Assembly (NCBI GenBank): GCA_000702085.1
Contig: JNKP01000005.1
Coordinates: 124,001 to 188,000, forward strand
Source of the DNA: Lachnospiraceae bacterium P6A3
Lineage (GTDB): Bacteria > Bacillota > Clostridia > Lachnospirales > Lachnospiraceae
Direction of reading: 5' to 3'
Length of the DNA stretch: 64,000 nt
Of the stretch, positions 1 to 8,498 are shown in pieces. The notes beneath the pieces were generated by a model that was given only the letters and a program-made list of their open reading frames with translations, ran no database searches and was not told the origin of the DNA. Position numbers and translations under genes: made by a program. The first letter of the stretch is position 1; each line of letters starts with the position of its first letter.

Positions 1-1
1 C

Positions 2-265
2 GAACAGGGAATTACCGCAATGCAGGGATATCTCAACGATACCAGCCTTGCAATCACCAATAACGGAACCAGATCCTCAAAGCTCGCACTTATCGAATCC
101 AGACTTCAGAATCAGAAGACCACATTTGAGACTCTGCAGAGCCAGAACGAGGATATCGACATAACAGAGGTAGCAATCAGCTTGGAGAGCGCAAGCGTTA
201 CCTACGAAGCGGCTCTTATGGCAACTAGCAAGATAATGCAGAACACACTGCTTAATTATCTGTAA
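2..265 (+). CDS. flgL: Flagellar hook-associated protein 3 (FlgL), C-terminal part
   Basis: This is the last 87 codons of a gene that begins before the window, read in the frame of position 2. FlgL forms the hook-filament junction of the flagellum. The tail has the helical C-terminal segment typical of FlgL and flagellins, with the ...ITEVAISLESASVTYEAAL... type stretch that packs in the D0 domain and an end in LLNYL. The next two genes, fliW and csrA, follow flgL in many Firmicutes, which supports the name. The start, the promoter and most of the protein cannot be seen. Confidence 0.85.
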   Translation, partial: EQGITAMQGYLNDTSLAITNNGTRSSKLALIESRLQNQKTTFETLQSQNEDIDITEVAISLESASVTYEAALMATSKIMQNTLLNYL

Positions 266-279
266 GGAAAGGAGACCAT

Positions 280-738
280 ATGTTTATCAAAACCAAGATA
301 TTCGGAGAAGTAGAGATCAGTGACGACAAAATCCTTACCTTTGAGGACGGAATCATAGGTTTTCCGGATCTCAAGCACTTTACCCTTATCCATGATGAAG
401 AGAAGGGCAAGGATGCAGGAATCAGATATTTTCAGTCTATAGAAGAACCCGCTTTCGCAATGCCCGTTATGAACCCTCTTATGGTTTGCGAAGATTATAA
501 TCCCCAGGTCAGCGAGGAATTCCTTTCATCCCTCGGAAACATCAGCGATGAGAACATTGTTGTACTCGTAACAGTAACCGTTCCCACCGATCTGACCAAG
601 ATGACCGTTAATCTCCAGGGACCCATCATCATCAATTCCGATGAAAAGAAAGGAGCCCAGATCATCGTAGAAGGCGGTGATTACCCCGTTAAGTTCCCTA
701 TCTATGAGATTCTCAAGTCGAGAAAGGAGGGCGAATAA
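280..738 (+). CDS. fliW: Flagellar assembly factor FliW
   Basis: The 152-residue product has the usual FliW length and opens with the family's beta-barrel start (IFGEVEISDDKILTFEDGIIGFPDL). FliW binds flagellin and also binds and inhibits the RNA regulator CsrA, so that flagellin translation is tied to filament export. A strong AAAGGAGA site lies just upstream of the ATG. The gene stops two bases before csrA, so the two partners are very likely translated from one mRNA. Name is secure from sequence and order; the regulatory role is known from Bacillus and is inferred here. Confidence 0.95.
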   Translation: MFIKTKIFGEVEISDDKILTFEDGIIGFPDLKHFTLIHDEEKGKDAGIRYFQSIEEPAFAMPVMNPLMVCEDYNPQVSEEFLSSLGNISDENIVVLVTVTVPTDLTKMTVNLQGPIIINSDEKKGAQIIVEGGDYPVKFPIYEILKSRKEGE

Positions 739-740
739 GA

Positions 741-959
741 ATGCTTGCACTTTCCCGTAAAAAAGGCGAGGCCCTGGTCATTGCCAACAACATCGAAGTG
801 ACCATCCTTGAGATCAAGGGTGATCAGGTTAAAGTCGGAATCTCCGCTCCTAGAGAGGTTCCCGTATACCGTAAAGAGATTTATCTCCAGATTCAGGATT
901 CCAATAAGGCTGCTACGGATGTTTCCGGAATGCAGGCCCTCAAGGATCTCCTCGGCTGA
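741..959 (+). CDS. csrA: Carbon storage regulator CsrA
   Basis: The 72-residue protein starts MLALSRKKGEALVI and carries the GISAP and VPVYRKEIY motifs of CsrA, a dimeric RNA-binding repressor of translation. In Firmicutes it blocks flagellin mRNA and is released when FliW binds it. Its SD (AAAGGAGG) lies inside the end of fliW, which points to translational coupling. The gene is followed at once by a strong terminator, so it closes the flagellar operon. Confidence 0.97.
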   Translation: MLALSRKKGEALVIANNIEVTILEIKGDQVKVGISAPREVPVYRKEIYLQIQDSNKAATDVSGMQALKDLLG

Positions 960-990
960 TGGTTTCTTTTTCACAATGATATAAATGTTA

Positions 991-1020
991 CAGGGCGGCC
1001 ACAGACCGCCCTGTTTTCTT
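991..1020 (+). terminator. Rho-independent terminator after csrA
   Basis: CAGGGCGG and CCGCCCTG (991-998 and 1006-1013) can form a GC-rich stem around a short loop, followed by TTTTCTT. It ends the flgL-fliW-csrA unit. The last two Ts overlap the -35 box of the next promoter. Confidence 0.9.
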
Positions 1021-1047
1021 GACAATTCGGGATTTTCCCGATAAAAT
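1019..1047 (+). promoter_or_regulatory. Near-consensus sigma-A promoter of greA-lysS
   Basis: TTGACA at 1019-1024 and TAAAAT at 1042-1047 are separated by exactly 17 bp. Transcription would begin near 1054, giving a leader of about 65 bases before greA. This is among the best promoter matches in the window and fits a housekeeping operon. Confidence 0.85.
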
Positions 1048-1118
1048 GAGAACTTGCACGTAGTGCTATATAGAAGAAAGTGCATTAACGTACGTCACAG
1101 AAAGGGGAGTACCTAGAC

Positions 1119-1562
1119 ATGGAAGATACAAATAAGCTTACAAAAGAAGGTCTCAGACAGTATGAGGACGAGCTTCACGATCTGAAGGTAAACCGTCGTC
1201 AGGAAATCGCTCAGAAGATCAAGGAAGCACGTGAACAGGGCGACCTTTCCGAGAACGCTGAGTACGATGCAGCTAAGGACGAGCAGGGTAAGATCGAAGA
1301 CCGTATCGCTGAACTCGAAGAGCTTCTCAAGAACGCAGAGATCATTTCCGGAACCTTCGTTAAGGCTAAGGATCTTGAGACAGGCGAGACCGTTGAATAT
1401 AAAGTAGTTGGTTCCTCACAGGCAGATTCTCTCAACTTCATGATTTCCGACGAGAGCCCTGTAGGACGCGCACTCAAAGAGAGCAAAAAGGGTGAGACCG
1501 TTAAGGTTGATACTCCCGCAGGTGTTTTGAAGTTCAAGATCATCGATATCTGGAAGGATTAA
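1119..1562 (+). CDS. greA: Transcription elongation factor GreA
   Basis: The 147-residue protein has the two GreA parts: an N-terminal antiparallel coiled coil (residues about 1-75) with the tip acidic motif in [14 protein letters not shown], and a C-terminal FKBP-like domain with the [16 protein letters not shown] signature. GreA stimulates RNA polymerase to cut its own backtracked transcript. It is slightly shorter than the usual 155-160 residues but nothing essential seems missing. GGGGAG precedes the ATG. lysS follows after 10 bases. Confidence 0.96.
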   Translation: MEDTNKLTKEGLRQYEDELHDLKVNRRQEIAQKIKEAREQGDLSENAEYDAAKDEQGKIEDRIAELEELLKNAEIISGTFVKAKDLETGETVEYKVVGSSQADSLNFMISDESPVGRALKESKKGETVKVDTPAGVLKFKIIDIWKD

Positions 1563-1572
1563 GGTAATTAAG

Positions 1573-3210
1573 TTGGCAGACAATAATCAGCAGAATCAAA
1601 AGAATGCCCCTCAGGAAGACGTAGGACAGCTTCTCAAGGTCAGAAGACAGAAGCTTTCCGACCTTCAGGCAGCAGGAAGAGATCCCTTTGTCATCACCAA
1701 GTATGAGCAGACCCATCACACCGATGAGGTCATCGCCCTTTATGAGGCACATGAAAAAGAGATCCTTAAGGACTATGTAGAGCCCGAACTCACCGAGCCT
1801 GCAGAGGGTGCTGATAATGAAACAATCTCTGCATATCGTCAGGCTAAGAAGGAAGCATATAATAAGCGCCGTGAACTTCTTGATGCATCTCCCATCAATG
1901 TATCCATTGCCGGAAGAATGCTTTTCAAGAGAGTAATGGGCAAGGCTTCTTTTGCAAATATCCAGGATCTTAAGGGAAGAGTTCAGGTTTACGCTTCTCA
2001 GGATGCTCTTGGAGAAGAGTCTTATGCAGACTTCAAGAAAGCCGATATCGGCGATATATTCGGAGTTGAGGGATATGTATTCAGAACCATGACCGGAGAG
2101 ATCTCCGTTCATGCAACCAAGATGGTTCTTCTTTCCAAGAGCCTTCAGATACTTCCCGAGAAATTCCACGGACTTACCGATACCGATACCAGATACAGAC
2201 AGAGATACGTTGACCTCATCATGAATCCTGAGGTCAAGGATACCTTCGTAAAGAGATCCGCAATTCTCAAGGAGATCAGAAACTTCCTCGATACCAGAAA
2301 CTTCATGGAAGTAGAGACTCCCACCCTTGTATCAAATGCGGGCGGAGCTGCGGCAAGACCTTTCGAGACTCATTACAATGCTCTCGATGAGGATGTTAAG
2401 CTCAGAATATCTCTTGAGCTCTATCTGAAGAGACTTATCGTCGGCGGACTTGAGAGAGTTTATGAGATCGGACGTGTTTACAGAAACGAAGGTGTCGATA
2501 CCAGACACAATCCCGAGTTCACACTCATGGAGCTCTATCAGGCATACACCGATTACTACGGAATGATGGAACTCACCGAGTCTATGTTTAGGGTTGTGGC
2601 AGAGAAAGTTCTCGGAACAACCAAGATCAACTATCAGGGTACCGAGATCGACCTCGGACAGCCTTTCGCCCGTCTTACCATGAACGAGGCTATCAAGAAA
2701 TATGCCGGAATCGATTTTGATACCGTTGCGGATGATGATGCAGCCAAGGCTCTTGCCAAGGAACATCACATCGAATATGAGGATCGTCACAAGAAGGGCG
2801 ATATCATCAACCTCTTCTTCGAAGAGTATTGTGAGAAGGAGCTGATCCAGCCCACATTCATCATGGATCATCCCATCGAGATCTCACCTCTTACCAAGAA
2901 GAAGCCCACAGATCCTACCAAGGTAGAGCGTTTCGAGCTTTTCATCAATACCTGGGAAATGTGCAACGCATACTCAGAGCTCAACGATCCCATCGATCAG
3001 AGAGAAAGATTTGCAGCTCAGGATGCACTTGCCGCTGCAGGTGACGACGAAGCTCAGCACACCGATGAGGATTTCCTCAACGCACTCGAGATTGGTATGC
3101 CTCCTACGGGCGGAATCGGATACGGAATCGACAGACTCGTAATGCTTCTTACCGACTCACCTTCCATAAGAGACGTTCTGCTGTTCCCGACCCTCAAGAG
3201 TTTGTCATAA
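1573..3210 (+). CDS. lysS: Lysyl-tRNA synthetase, class II
   Basis: Charges tRNA-Lys with lysine. The 545-residue protein has an N-terminal OB-fold anticodon domain (about residues 110-200) and a class II core with motif 2 ([21 protein letters not shown] region) and motif 3 ([14 protein letters not shown] near the C terminus). It is some 40-50 residues longer than most bacterial LysRS, with extra charged sequence between the N-terminal helix and the OB fold. The start is a TTG preceded by AAGG; no ATG lies nearby in frame. Runs 10 bases after greA, so probably in the same transcript. Confidence 0.96.
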   Translation: MADNNQQNQKNAPQEDVGQLLKVRRQKLSDLQAAGRDPFVITKYEQTHHTDEVIALYEAHEKEILKDYVEPELTEPAEGADNETISAYRQAKKEAYNKRRELLDASPINVSIAGRMLFKRVMGKASFANIQDLKGRVQVYASQDALGEESYADFKKADIGDIFGVEGYVFRTMTGEISVHATKMVLLSKSLQILPEKFHGLTDTDTRYRQRYVDLIMNPEVKDTFVKRSAILKEIRNFLDTRNFMEVETPTLVSNAGGAAARPFETHYNALDEDVKLRISLELYLKRLIVGGLERVYEIGRVYRNEGVDTRHNPEFTLMELYQAYTDYYGMMELTESMFRVVAEKVLGTTKINYQGTEIDLGQPFARLTMNEAIKKYAGIDFDTVADDDAAKALAKEHHIEYEDRHKKGDIINLFFEEYCEKELIQPTFIMDHPIEISPLTKKKPTDPTKVERFELFINTWEMCNAYSELNDPIDQRERFAAQDALAAAGDDEAQHTDEDFLNALEIGMPPTGGIGYGIDRLVMLLTDSPSIRDVLLFPTLKSLS

Positions 3211-3240
3211 AAGCAACGTAAGATCAATAAATTATTCAAT

Positions 3241-3273
3241 AGAATCCCTGAAAATCAGGGATTCTATTTTTAT
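3241..3273 (+). terminator. Rho-independent terminator after lysS
   Basis: AGAATCCCTG (3241-3250) pairs perfectly with CAGGGATTCT (3256-3265) over a five-base loop, followed by ATTTTTAT. Confidence 0.92.
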
Positions 3274-3290
3274 CATTTGTTGGAGGATTT

Positions 3291-3773
3291 ATGGACAGAG
3301 ATATGACGGTTCCCTGCGAAGAAGGGTTTATAAATATTCGCGTCGGCGCGATCATTATGAAAAACGGAAAATTGCTGATGGTGGGAAATGACGTTCATCC
3401 GGAATATCTATATTCGGTAGGCGGACGCATAAAGTTCGGAGAGACATCGGAAGAAGCGATTGTAAGAGAAGTATTTGAAGAGACCGGAGTAAAACTCGAG
3501 ATTGACAGGTTAGGTTTTATCCATGAAAATTATTTCTATGGAGACGGCGAAACAAATCTCAAAAAGCTTATTTATGAGATTTCATATTTTTACTATATGA
3601 AGGTGCCGGAAGATTTCGAACCTGTATGCATGAGTATGACCGATGGAGGTCATGAGGAATTCTTACGATGGATAGGTGTAAATGATCCGATCAAGTATTA
3701 TCCTGAGTTTTTCAGAGACGAGTTGTTACATCTGGTAGATGGAGTAAAACATTTTGTTTCGGATGAGAGATAA
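3291..3773 (+). CDS. Nudix hydrolase
   Basis: The 160-residue protein contains a full Nudix box, G-x5-E-x7-REVFEETGV (about residues 45-67), the magnesium-binding helix of enzymes that cleave nucleoside diphosphates linked to another group. The substrate cannot be read from sequence. An N-terminal NIRVGAIIMKNGKLLMV strand pattern fits the Nudix fold. TGGAGG precedes the ATG. A conserved terminator and a CPBP protease gene follow, and this same trio exists as a decayed second copy near 10.0-10.4 kb. Confidence 0.9.
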   Translation: MDRDMTVPCEEGFINIRVGAIIMKNGKLLMVGNDVHPEYLYSVGGRIKFGETSEEAIVREVFEETGVKLEIDRLGFIHENYFYGDGETNLKKLIYEISYFYYMKVPEDFEPVCMSMTDGGHEEFLRWIGVNDPIKYYPEFFRDELLHLVDGVKHFVSDER

Positions 3774-3780
3774 TAATGCT

Positions 3781-3813
3781 AAACACCATTCTTTCGAGGA
3801 TGGTGTTTTTTTG
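3781..3813 (+). terminator. Rho-independent terminator after the Nudix gene
   Basis: AAACACCAT (3781-3789) pairs with ATGGTGTTT (3800-3808), followed by a T run. The same hairpin, nearly base for base, recurs at about 10125-10153 in the decayed copy. Confidence 0.9.
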
Positions 3814-3875
3814 ATAAAATCTATGTATGTTTTGAAAAATGAAAGAATACTTTTGATGATACTGTGAGAGAAATT

Positions 3876-4631
3876 ATGAGTAAGGTAAGCAGACAATATC
3901 TTATATATACATTTATTATAATGGGAATATGCTGGGGAGCATGTATGATCTGCAGTTACTTTGGTCTTTCATTAAATAAGCACTATTTTTTATATGTTCC
4001 CTACATGATCGGAGGCTGGTCACCGACCATCGCATCATTCATAGTCTTAAAGAAAAATGACAGGGTGAAAAGCTTTGTCGAATGGTTAAAAAATGTTTTT
4101 GATTTTAAGCATGGATTAACATCATATTTACTTGTGATCATTTTGTCTGTCCTGTATGTGCTGCCGCAGTGTATCGCGGGCGGTTATGAGAAAGGTGCTC
4201 CAATATATGCACTGATAGTACTGATTCCGATGATGATATTCGGCGGAGGATTGGAAGAAGCCGGATGGCGTTACATTCTTCAGCCCGAATTAGAAGAAAA
4301 GTGTCATTATATTGTGGCTACAATTATCGTGGCGGTAATCTGGTGGTTGTGGCACTTCCCTTTGTTTCATATTAACGGCGTCGGACAACAGGGACATAGC
4401 TATATTGCATTCGGAATCGGAGTGCTCGGAATGGCATTTGCACTTACATGCGTAAGGAAATGTACAAAAAGTGTATGGTTATGTGTTCTTCTGCACTGTA
4501 TTGTGAATGCTTCCGGAGCGATTTTTAAGATAGGTGATGGTATTAAACCTAAAGCAGTGATGGCAGGAATAATGATTGTGATCACATTGCTTATAGTATT
4601 TTTGAGTGACAAAAAGAAGATTTTTAAATAA
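3876..4631 (+). CDS. CPBP family intramembrane metalloprotease (CAAX/Abi type)
   Basis: The 251-residue protein has about seven hydrophobic segments and the two family motifs: EEAGWR (about residues 127-132, the EExxxR motif) and WHFPLFH (about 159-165). Members are membrane-embedded proteases; bacterial ones are often linked to self-immunity against bacteriocins, but the substrate here is unknown. The ATG at 3876 is chosen because GAGAG lies just before it; a GTG at 3864 would add four residues. No terminator was seen before the flavodoxin gene. Confidence 0.85.
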   Translation: MSKVSRQYLIYTFIIMGICWGACMICSYFGLSLNKHYFLYVPYMIGGWSPTIASFIVLKKNDRVKSFVEWLKNVFDFKHGLTSYLLVIILSVLYVLPQCIAGGYEKGAPIYALIVLIPMMIFGGGLEEAGWRYILQPELEEKCHYIVATIIVAVIWWLWHFPLFHINGVGQQGHSYIAFGIGVLGMAFALTCVRKCTKSVWLCVLLHCIVNASGAIFKIGDGIKPKAVMAGIMIVITLLIVFLSDKKKIFK

Positions 4632-4666
4632 TAATTCCATTGAGAAGAAAGGAATTTGAGCGAATT

Positions 4667-5197
4667 ATGAAGACACTGGTAATTTACACATCACAGACAG
4701 GATTTACCAAAAGATACGCAGAGTGGATTGCAGATAGAATGAGCGGAGATTTGATTGATCTGAAAGATGCTCAGAAAAAGAGTGCGGAATATTTTGAAGA
4801 ATATGATGCGATTGTTTATGGCGGATGGGCCATGGCAGGAACTGTTGTTAAAGTAAAGTGGTTTTTGGAAAAAACTGTTAACTGGAAGAATAAGCGCCTT
4901 GTAGTATTCTGCACCGGTGGAAGTCCTATAGATAATCCTGATGTGGATACCATGCTTCAGAAAGTTCTTACGGATGAACAGAGAGAATACATCAAGGCAT
5001 TTTATTGTCAGGCAGGAATCAATTATGAGAATATGAATACACCGTCAAGACTTGCCATGAAGATGTTTGTCTCAGCTCTTAAAAAGAAAAAGGATGCGAC
5101 CGACGATGAAAAGAAAATGGCAGAAATGATATCTTCAACGTACGATATCTCTGACATTAAGTACATAGAGCCTATTGTTTCATATCTCGGAGAATAA
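4667..5197 (+). CDS. Flavodoxin domain protein
   Basis: The 176-residue protein begins MKTLVIYTSQTGFTKRYAEW, where TSQTGFT is the FMN phosphate-binding loop of flavodoxins; YGGWAMAG lies at the second FMN loop. It resembles the HemG/flavodoxin-like group, so a protoporphyrinogen oxidase-type role is possible but not shown. The ATG at 4667 begins at the first beta strand; an upstream TTG at 4640 would add nine residues. Its last 26 bases overlap the end of the convergent LysR gene. Confidence 0.82.
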   Translation: MKTLVIYTSQTGFTKRYAEWIADRMSGDLIDLKDAQKKSAEYFEEYDAIVYGGWAMAGTVVKVKWFLEKTVNWKNKRLVVFCTGGSPIDNPDVDTMLQKVLTDEQREYIKAFYCQAGINYENMNTPSRLAMKMFVSALKKKKDATDDEKKMAEMISSTYDISDIKYIEPIVSYLGE

Positions 5198-6080
5198 CAT
5201 ATGGCGATAAACACCAAGTCTTTTTTATCTGCTCCAGAAATTTTTCCGCAATAGGAGTAAAAGTCTGATACTTGTTCCATATCAGATACAGCTCTGATTT
5301 TAGTTCAGGTGAAAGCGGTCTGAATACTATGTCAGTTCCTTCAGTATTTATCAGATTTTTAAATGTAAGAAGTATTCCAAGGTTTTCTCTTGCAAATACA
5401 GAGCCGTTATAAGAAAGTCTAAAGGAACCCTCAAGCTTTAGTTCAGGATATCTGTCTTTGGCCCATGCCTTGATTTCATTGTTCCAACTTTGCTCTGAGA
5501 CAAACAGAGGCTGTCCTGTCAGGTCGGAGACACGGATGGATTTTTTCTTTGCAAGGAGATGGGATGAAGATATGATTGCTCCCCACACATCGGCTTCCGG
5601 AAATTTTACATATTCATATTTATTGCTGTCAGGTGTTTCACATAGTACAGCAAAGTCTAAAATACCCTTATCAAGCTTTTCAGTAACCTGCTCAGTATCT
5701 CCGCTGGTTATATGATAAGTGAAGTTGGGGTATTTTTCTTTTAACTTATAGATCTCTCTGGCAAGATATCTTATCTGATAGCTCTCGGCCAGTCCAAAAT
5801 AAATATTCCCACCTGTTATATCATCCAGGGAATTAAATTCCTGTTCTATCTTATCTGACATAGCCACAAGATCCTGAGCACGGTCACGTAGAAGCATTCC
5901 TTCGTCCGTAAGCGAAATGCTGAAACTGTGCCTTACAAACAGTTTCTTCCCAAGTTCTTCCTCTAATGATTTTAATGTCTTTGAAAGAGTAGGCTGTGAT
6001 ACATGAAGCTGCTCAGCAGCCTTTGACATATTTTCTTCCCTTGCAACTGCAAGAAAATATCTGAGATTTTTTATTTCCAT
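5172..6080 (-). CDS. LysR family transcriptional regulator
   Basis: The 302-residue protein has the LysR winged helix (MEIKNLRYFLAVAREENMSKAAEQLHVSQPTLS, residues 1-34) followed by a substrate-binding domain with the usual two-lobe pattern. GGAGG lies five bases before the ATG at 6080; an ATG 12 bases upstream is less well placed. The gene is divergent from the 71-residue protein and hydrolase genes, which are the natural targets, and a 12-bp palindrome lies between them. The effector is unknown. Confidence 0.92.
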   Translation of the reverse strand: MEIKNLRYFLAVAREENMSKAAEQLHVSQPTLSKTLKSLEEELGKKLFVRHSFSISLTDEGMLLRDRAQDLVAMSDKIEQEFNSLDDITGGNIYFGLAESYQIRYLAREIYKLKEKYPNFTYHITSGDTEQVTEKLDKGILDFAVLCETPDSNKYEYVKFPEADVWGAIISSSHLLAKKKSIRVSDLTGQPLFVSEQSWNNEIKAWAKDRYPELKLEGSFRLSYNGSVFARENLGILLTFKNLINTEGTDIVFRPLSPELKSELYLIWNKYQTFTPIAEKFLEQIKKTWCLSPYVILRDMKQ

Positions 6081-6126
6081 GAAAACCTCCATAAAGTTGA
6101 CGATTAAAGTGTTATTCCAAAATCGA

Positions 6127-6138
6127 ATATCATGATAT
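6127..6138. promoter_or_regulatory. Palindrome in the LysR divergent intergenic region, possible operator
   Basis: ATATCATGATAT is a perfect 12-bp palindrome centred between the LysR gene and the divergent gene. LysR regulators usually bind short AT-rich dyads in such places. The assignment is inferred from position only. Confidence 0.45.
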
Positions 6139-6202
6139 ATATTTTATTCATTAGCGAAAAACTGGTCAAGGATTTACTATGAAATCAGAAGGAGCAAAAA
6201 AG

Positions 6203-6418
6203 ATGGATACCAAAAAGATTCTTGAAAGCCTTACTGACATGGGCTGTGATGAGAAAGAAATAAGCTTTATGAAAAAGATGTATGAAGAAGGGGATACAGA
6301 TACGCTTCTTCGTGATCTTAGAAAATGCCGGTGCCATCTGATGGACGAACTTCATGACAGTCAGAAGAAAGTTGATAACATGGATTTTTTGATAAGACAG
6401 ATCCTAAAAGAAAAGTAA
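6203..6418 (+). CDS. Small cysteine-containing helical protein of unknown function
   Basis: A 71-residue, highly charged, probably all-helical protein with a CRCHLMDELHDSQKKVDNMDFLIRQ segment near its end. Similar short proteins are often met next to alpha/beta hydrolase and regulator genes in Clostridia, but I know of no assigned function. The start at 6203 is preferred because AGAAGGAG lies eight bases before it; an in-frame ATG at 6179 with AAGGA upstream is a fair alternative and would add eight residues. The hydrolase gene follows after 20 bases. Confidence 0.75.
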   Translation: MDTKKILESLTDMGCDEKEISFMKKMYEEGDTDTLLRDLRKCRCHLMDELHDSQKKVDNMDFLIRQILKEK

Positions 6419-6438
6419 TTAAAACGGAGGAATGTAAA

Positions 6439-7437
6439 ATGATCAGAAAAGAAGAGCTGAACCTTGTAACGGAATGGGATAAAACCTTTAAGAAAAGTGA
6501 TAAGGTAGACCACAGCAAAGTCACATTTGTAAACAGATATGGAATCACTCTTGCGGCGGATATGTATGTTCCAAAGAATGCAGATGGTAAGCTCCCTGCA
6601 ATTGCTGTATGCGGGCCATTCGGTGCAGTTAAAGAGCAGTGCTCAGGTCTTTATGCTCAGACAATGGCAGAGAGAGGATTCTTAACAATAGCATTTGACC
6701 CATCATTTACAGGAGAGTCCGGTGGAAACGTAAGATATATGGCATCTCCTGATATCAACACAGAAGATTTCATGGCTGCAGTTGATTTCCTTTCACTTAA
6801 TGAAAAAGTAGATCCTGACAGGATTGGAATCATCGGTATCTGTGGATGGGGCGGCATGGCTGTAAATACAGCAGCTCTTGATACAAGGATAAAAGCTACA
6901 GCTGCAATAACAATGTATGACATGACAAGAGTAAATGCCAAGGGATATTTTGACTCCGAGGACAGCGAGGAAGCAAGGTATCAGAAGAGGGCTGCCATGT
7001 GCGCACAGAGACTTGAAGACCTTAAGGCAGGTGAGTATAAGCTTGGCGGCGGTGTAGTAGATCCACTTCCGGAGGATGCACCTTTCTTTGTGAAAGACTA
7101 TTATGATTACTACAAGACTGACAGAGGTTATCACAAGAGAAGCCTTAATTCTAATGGTGGATGGAATGTAATCGGCTGTGAATCCTTTGTTAATCAGCCA
7201 ATACTTAAATACAGCAACGAGATCAGAAGTGCAGTTTTACTTGTTCATGGAGAAAAGGCTCATTCATGTTATTTCTCAAAGGATGCTTATGCAGATATGA
7301 TCAAAGACAGCAAGTATGCTGATAATAAAGAACTTATGATAATCCCTGATGCGGTGCATACAGATCTATATGATGGCGGAGATAAGGATTATATTCCGTT
7401 TGATAAATTAGAGAAGTTCTTTACTGAGAACATGTAA
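6439..7437 (+). CDS. Alpha/beta hydrolase with a cysteine at the nucleophile position
   Basis: A 332-residue protein of the alpha/beta hydrolase fold. The nucleophile elbow reads IIGICGWGG, so Cys135 stands where most members have serine, as in dienelactone hydrolases. VDPDRIG before the elbow, VHGEKAHS (acid region) and PDAVHTDLYD (histidine region) fit the rest of the triad. A central insert (about residues 160-220) rich in charged residues covers the usual lid position. GGAGG precedes the ATG. It is probably co-transcribed with the small protein upstream and controlled by the divergent LysR protein; substrate unknown. Confidence 0.85.
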   Translation: MIRKEELNLVTEWDKTFKKSDKVDHSKVTFVNRYGITLAADMYVPKNADGKLPAIAVCGPFGAVKEQCSGLYAQTMAERGFLTIAFDPSFTGESGGNVRYMASPDINTEDFMAAVDFLSLNEKVDPDRIGIIGICGWGGMAVNTAALDTRIKATAAITMYDMTRVNAKGYFDSEDSEEARYQKRAAMCAQRLEDLKAGEYKLGGGVVDPLPEDAPFFVKDYYDYYKTDRGYHKRSLNSNGGWNVIGCESFVNQPILKYSNEIRSAVLLVHGEKAHSCYFSKDAYADMIKDSKYADNKELMIIPDAVHTDLYDGGDKDYIPFDKLEKFFTENM

Positions 7438-7448
7438 TTGCTTTTTGT

Positions 7449-7483
7449 ATGGCGGATACCATCGTATACGGGGTATCTGCCAT
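7449..7483 (+). terminator. Stem-loop after the hydrolase gene, probable terminator
   Basis: ATGGCGGATACC (7449-7460) pairs with GGTATCTGCCAT (7472-7483) with one G-T pair. The tail (TATATTATG) is poor in Ts, so termination may be weak. Confidence 0.55.
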
Positions 7484-7515
7484 TATATTATGACTAAAGA
7501 AGGGCAGGGAATATT

Positions 7516-7806
7516 GTGAATATACTTGTATTGAATGGGGCTCCCAGACCAAACGGAAGCACTGCAGGAATGATAAAGACTTTCAAGACCGAAGCTGAAT
7601 CCGCAGGACATACCGTAAATACCGTGGATGTTTGCAGGAAAAATATACACGGCTGTCTCGCCTGCGAATATTGTCATGGTAAAGGTGACGGCGAATGTTC
7701 ACAAAAGGATGATATGTCAGAAATATACGTGGTATTGACAGAAAAATACTATAATGTAAGCGGCAGAGCAGGCGAAGCCTTTAAGGACGGATTGAAACTA
7801 AAATAA
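7516..7806 (+). pseudogene. Internally deleted NADPH-dependent FMN reductase/flavodoxin-like remnant
   Basis: The 96-codon frame starts like its two neighbours (NILVLNGAPRPNGSTAGMI, then GCLACEYC and CSQKDD) but after DDMSEIYVVL it jumps straight to a C-terminal tail (YYNVSGRAGEAFKDGLKLK). The central part that holds the PxYY and dimer region in full-length members is missing, roughly 85-100 codons compared with the genes at 7831 and 8499. The frame stays open, so a short product is possible. Start is a GTG after AGGGA. I call it a deletion remnant; whether it retains any role is unknown. Confidence 0.65.
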
Positions 7807-7830
7807 TAATAAAAATCGGAGGAAGAACGA

Positions 7831-8457
7831 ATGAATAAAGTGCTCATCTTAAACGGGAGCCCACATCAACACGGTTGTACAGCGACTGCACTTGATGAAA
7901 TGATCAAAGTGTTTGAAGAGGAAGGAGTCGGGACAGAACTGATCCAGGTGGGGACAAAAGATATCAGAGGCTGTATATCCTGTAACAAATGCAGTGAAAC
8001 CGGAAAGTGTGTGTTTGATGATCTCGTAAATGAAGTCGCACCCAAGCTTGAAGAAGCGGATGGTCTGGTTGTGGGAAGTCCGGTATACTATGGATCTCCA
8101 AATGGAAATATCATTTCCTTCATGGACAGGTTGTTCTACAGCACACATTTTTCAAAGCATATGAAGGTAGGAGCTGCAGTAGTAAGCTGCCGAAGAGGAG
8201 GCAATACGGCAAGCTTTGATGTATTGAACAAATACTTTACCATCAGCGGTATGCCGGTGGCGTCTTCAACTTATTGGAATCAGGTACATGGATTTACTGC
8301 GGATGATGTCAAAAAAGATCTGGAAGGACTTCAGACCATGAGAAACCTTGCACGGAATATGAGCTTTATGATCAAGGCGTTTTCTGATGCCAAGGTGAAA
8401 TACGGTTATCCGGAAGTTGAGAGAGGATGCTTCACCAGCTTCCCGGATGGCAAGTGA
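7831..8457 (+). CDS. NAD(P)H-dependent oxidoreductase of the flavodoxin-like fold
   Basis: The 208-residue protein begins MNKVLILNGSPHQHGCTATAL, the FMN phosphate loop of the NADPH-dependent FMN reductase family, and has GSPVYYGSPNGNIISFMDRL, the second flavin loop and dimer helix. The cysteine set C-x2-C-x2-C-x5-C (CISCNKCSETGKC) is the compact motif seen in iron-sulphur flavoproteins and relatives, so a 4Fe-4S cluster is possible. GGAGGAAGA precedes the ATG. It stands in a row of three related genes that probably arose by local duplication. Confidence 0.85.
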   Translation: MNKVLILNGSPHQHGCTATALDEMIKVFEEEGVGTELIQVGTKDIRGCISCNKCSETGKCVFDDLVNEVAPKLEEADGLVVGSPVYYGSPNGNIISFMDRLFYSTHFSKHMKVGAAVVSCRRGGNTASFDVLNKYFTISGMPVASSTYWNQVHGFTADDVKKDLEGLQTMRNLARNMSFMIKAFSDAKVKYGYPEVERGCFTSFPDGK

Positions 8458-8498
8458 TCGGCGACATAGAATAGAAAAGAAATAAAGGAAGGGAAAAT

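Noticed and set aside
3100-3210. Frameshift at the end of lysS because of the odd C terminus
   Set aside because: Motif 3 is complete and the protein ends right after the usual DVLLFPT end, so the gene is full length.
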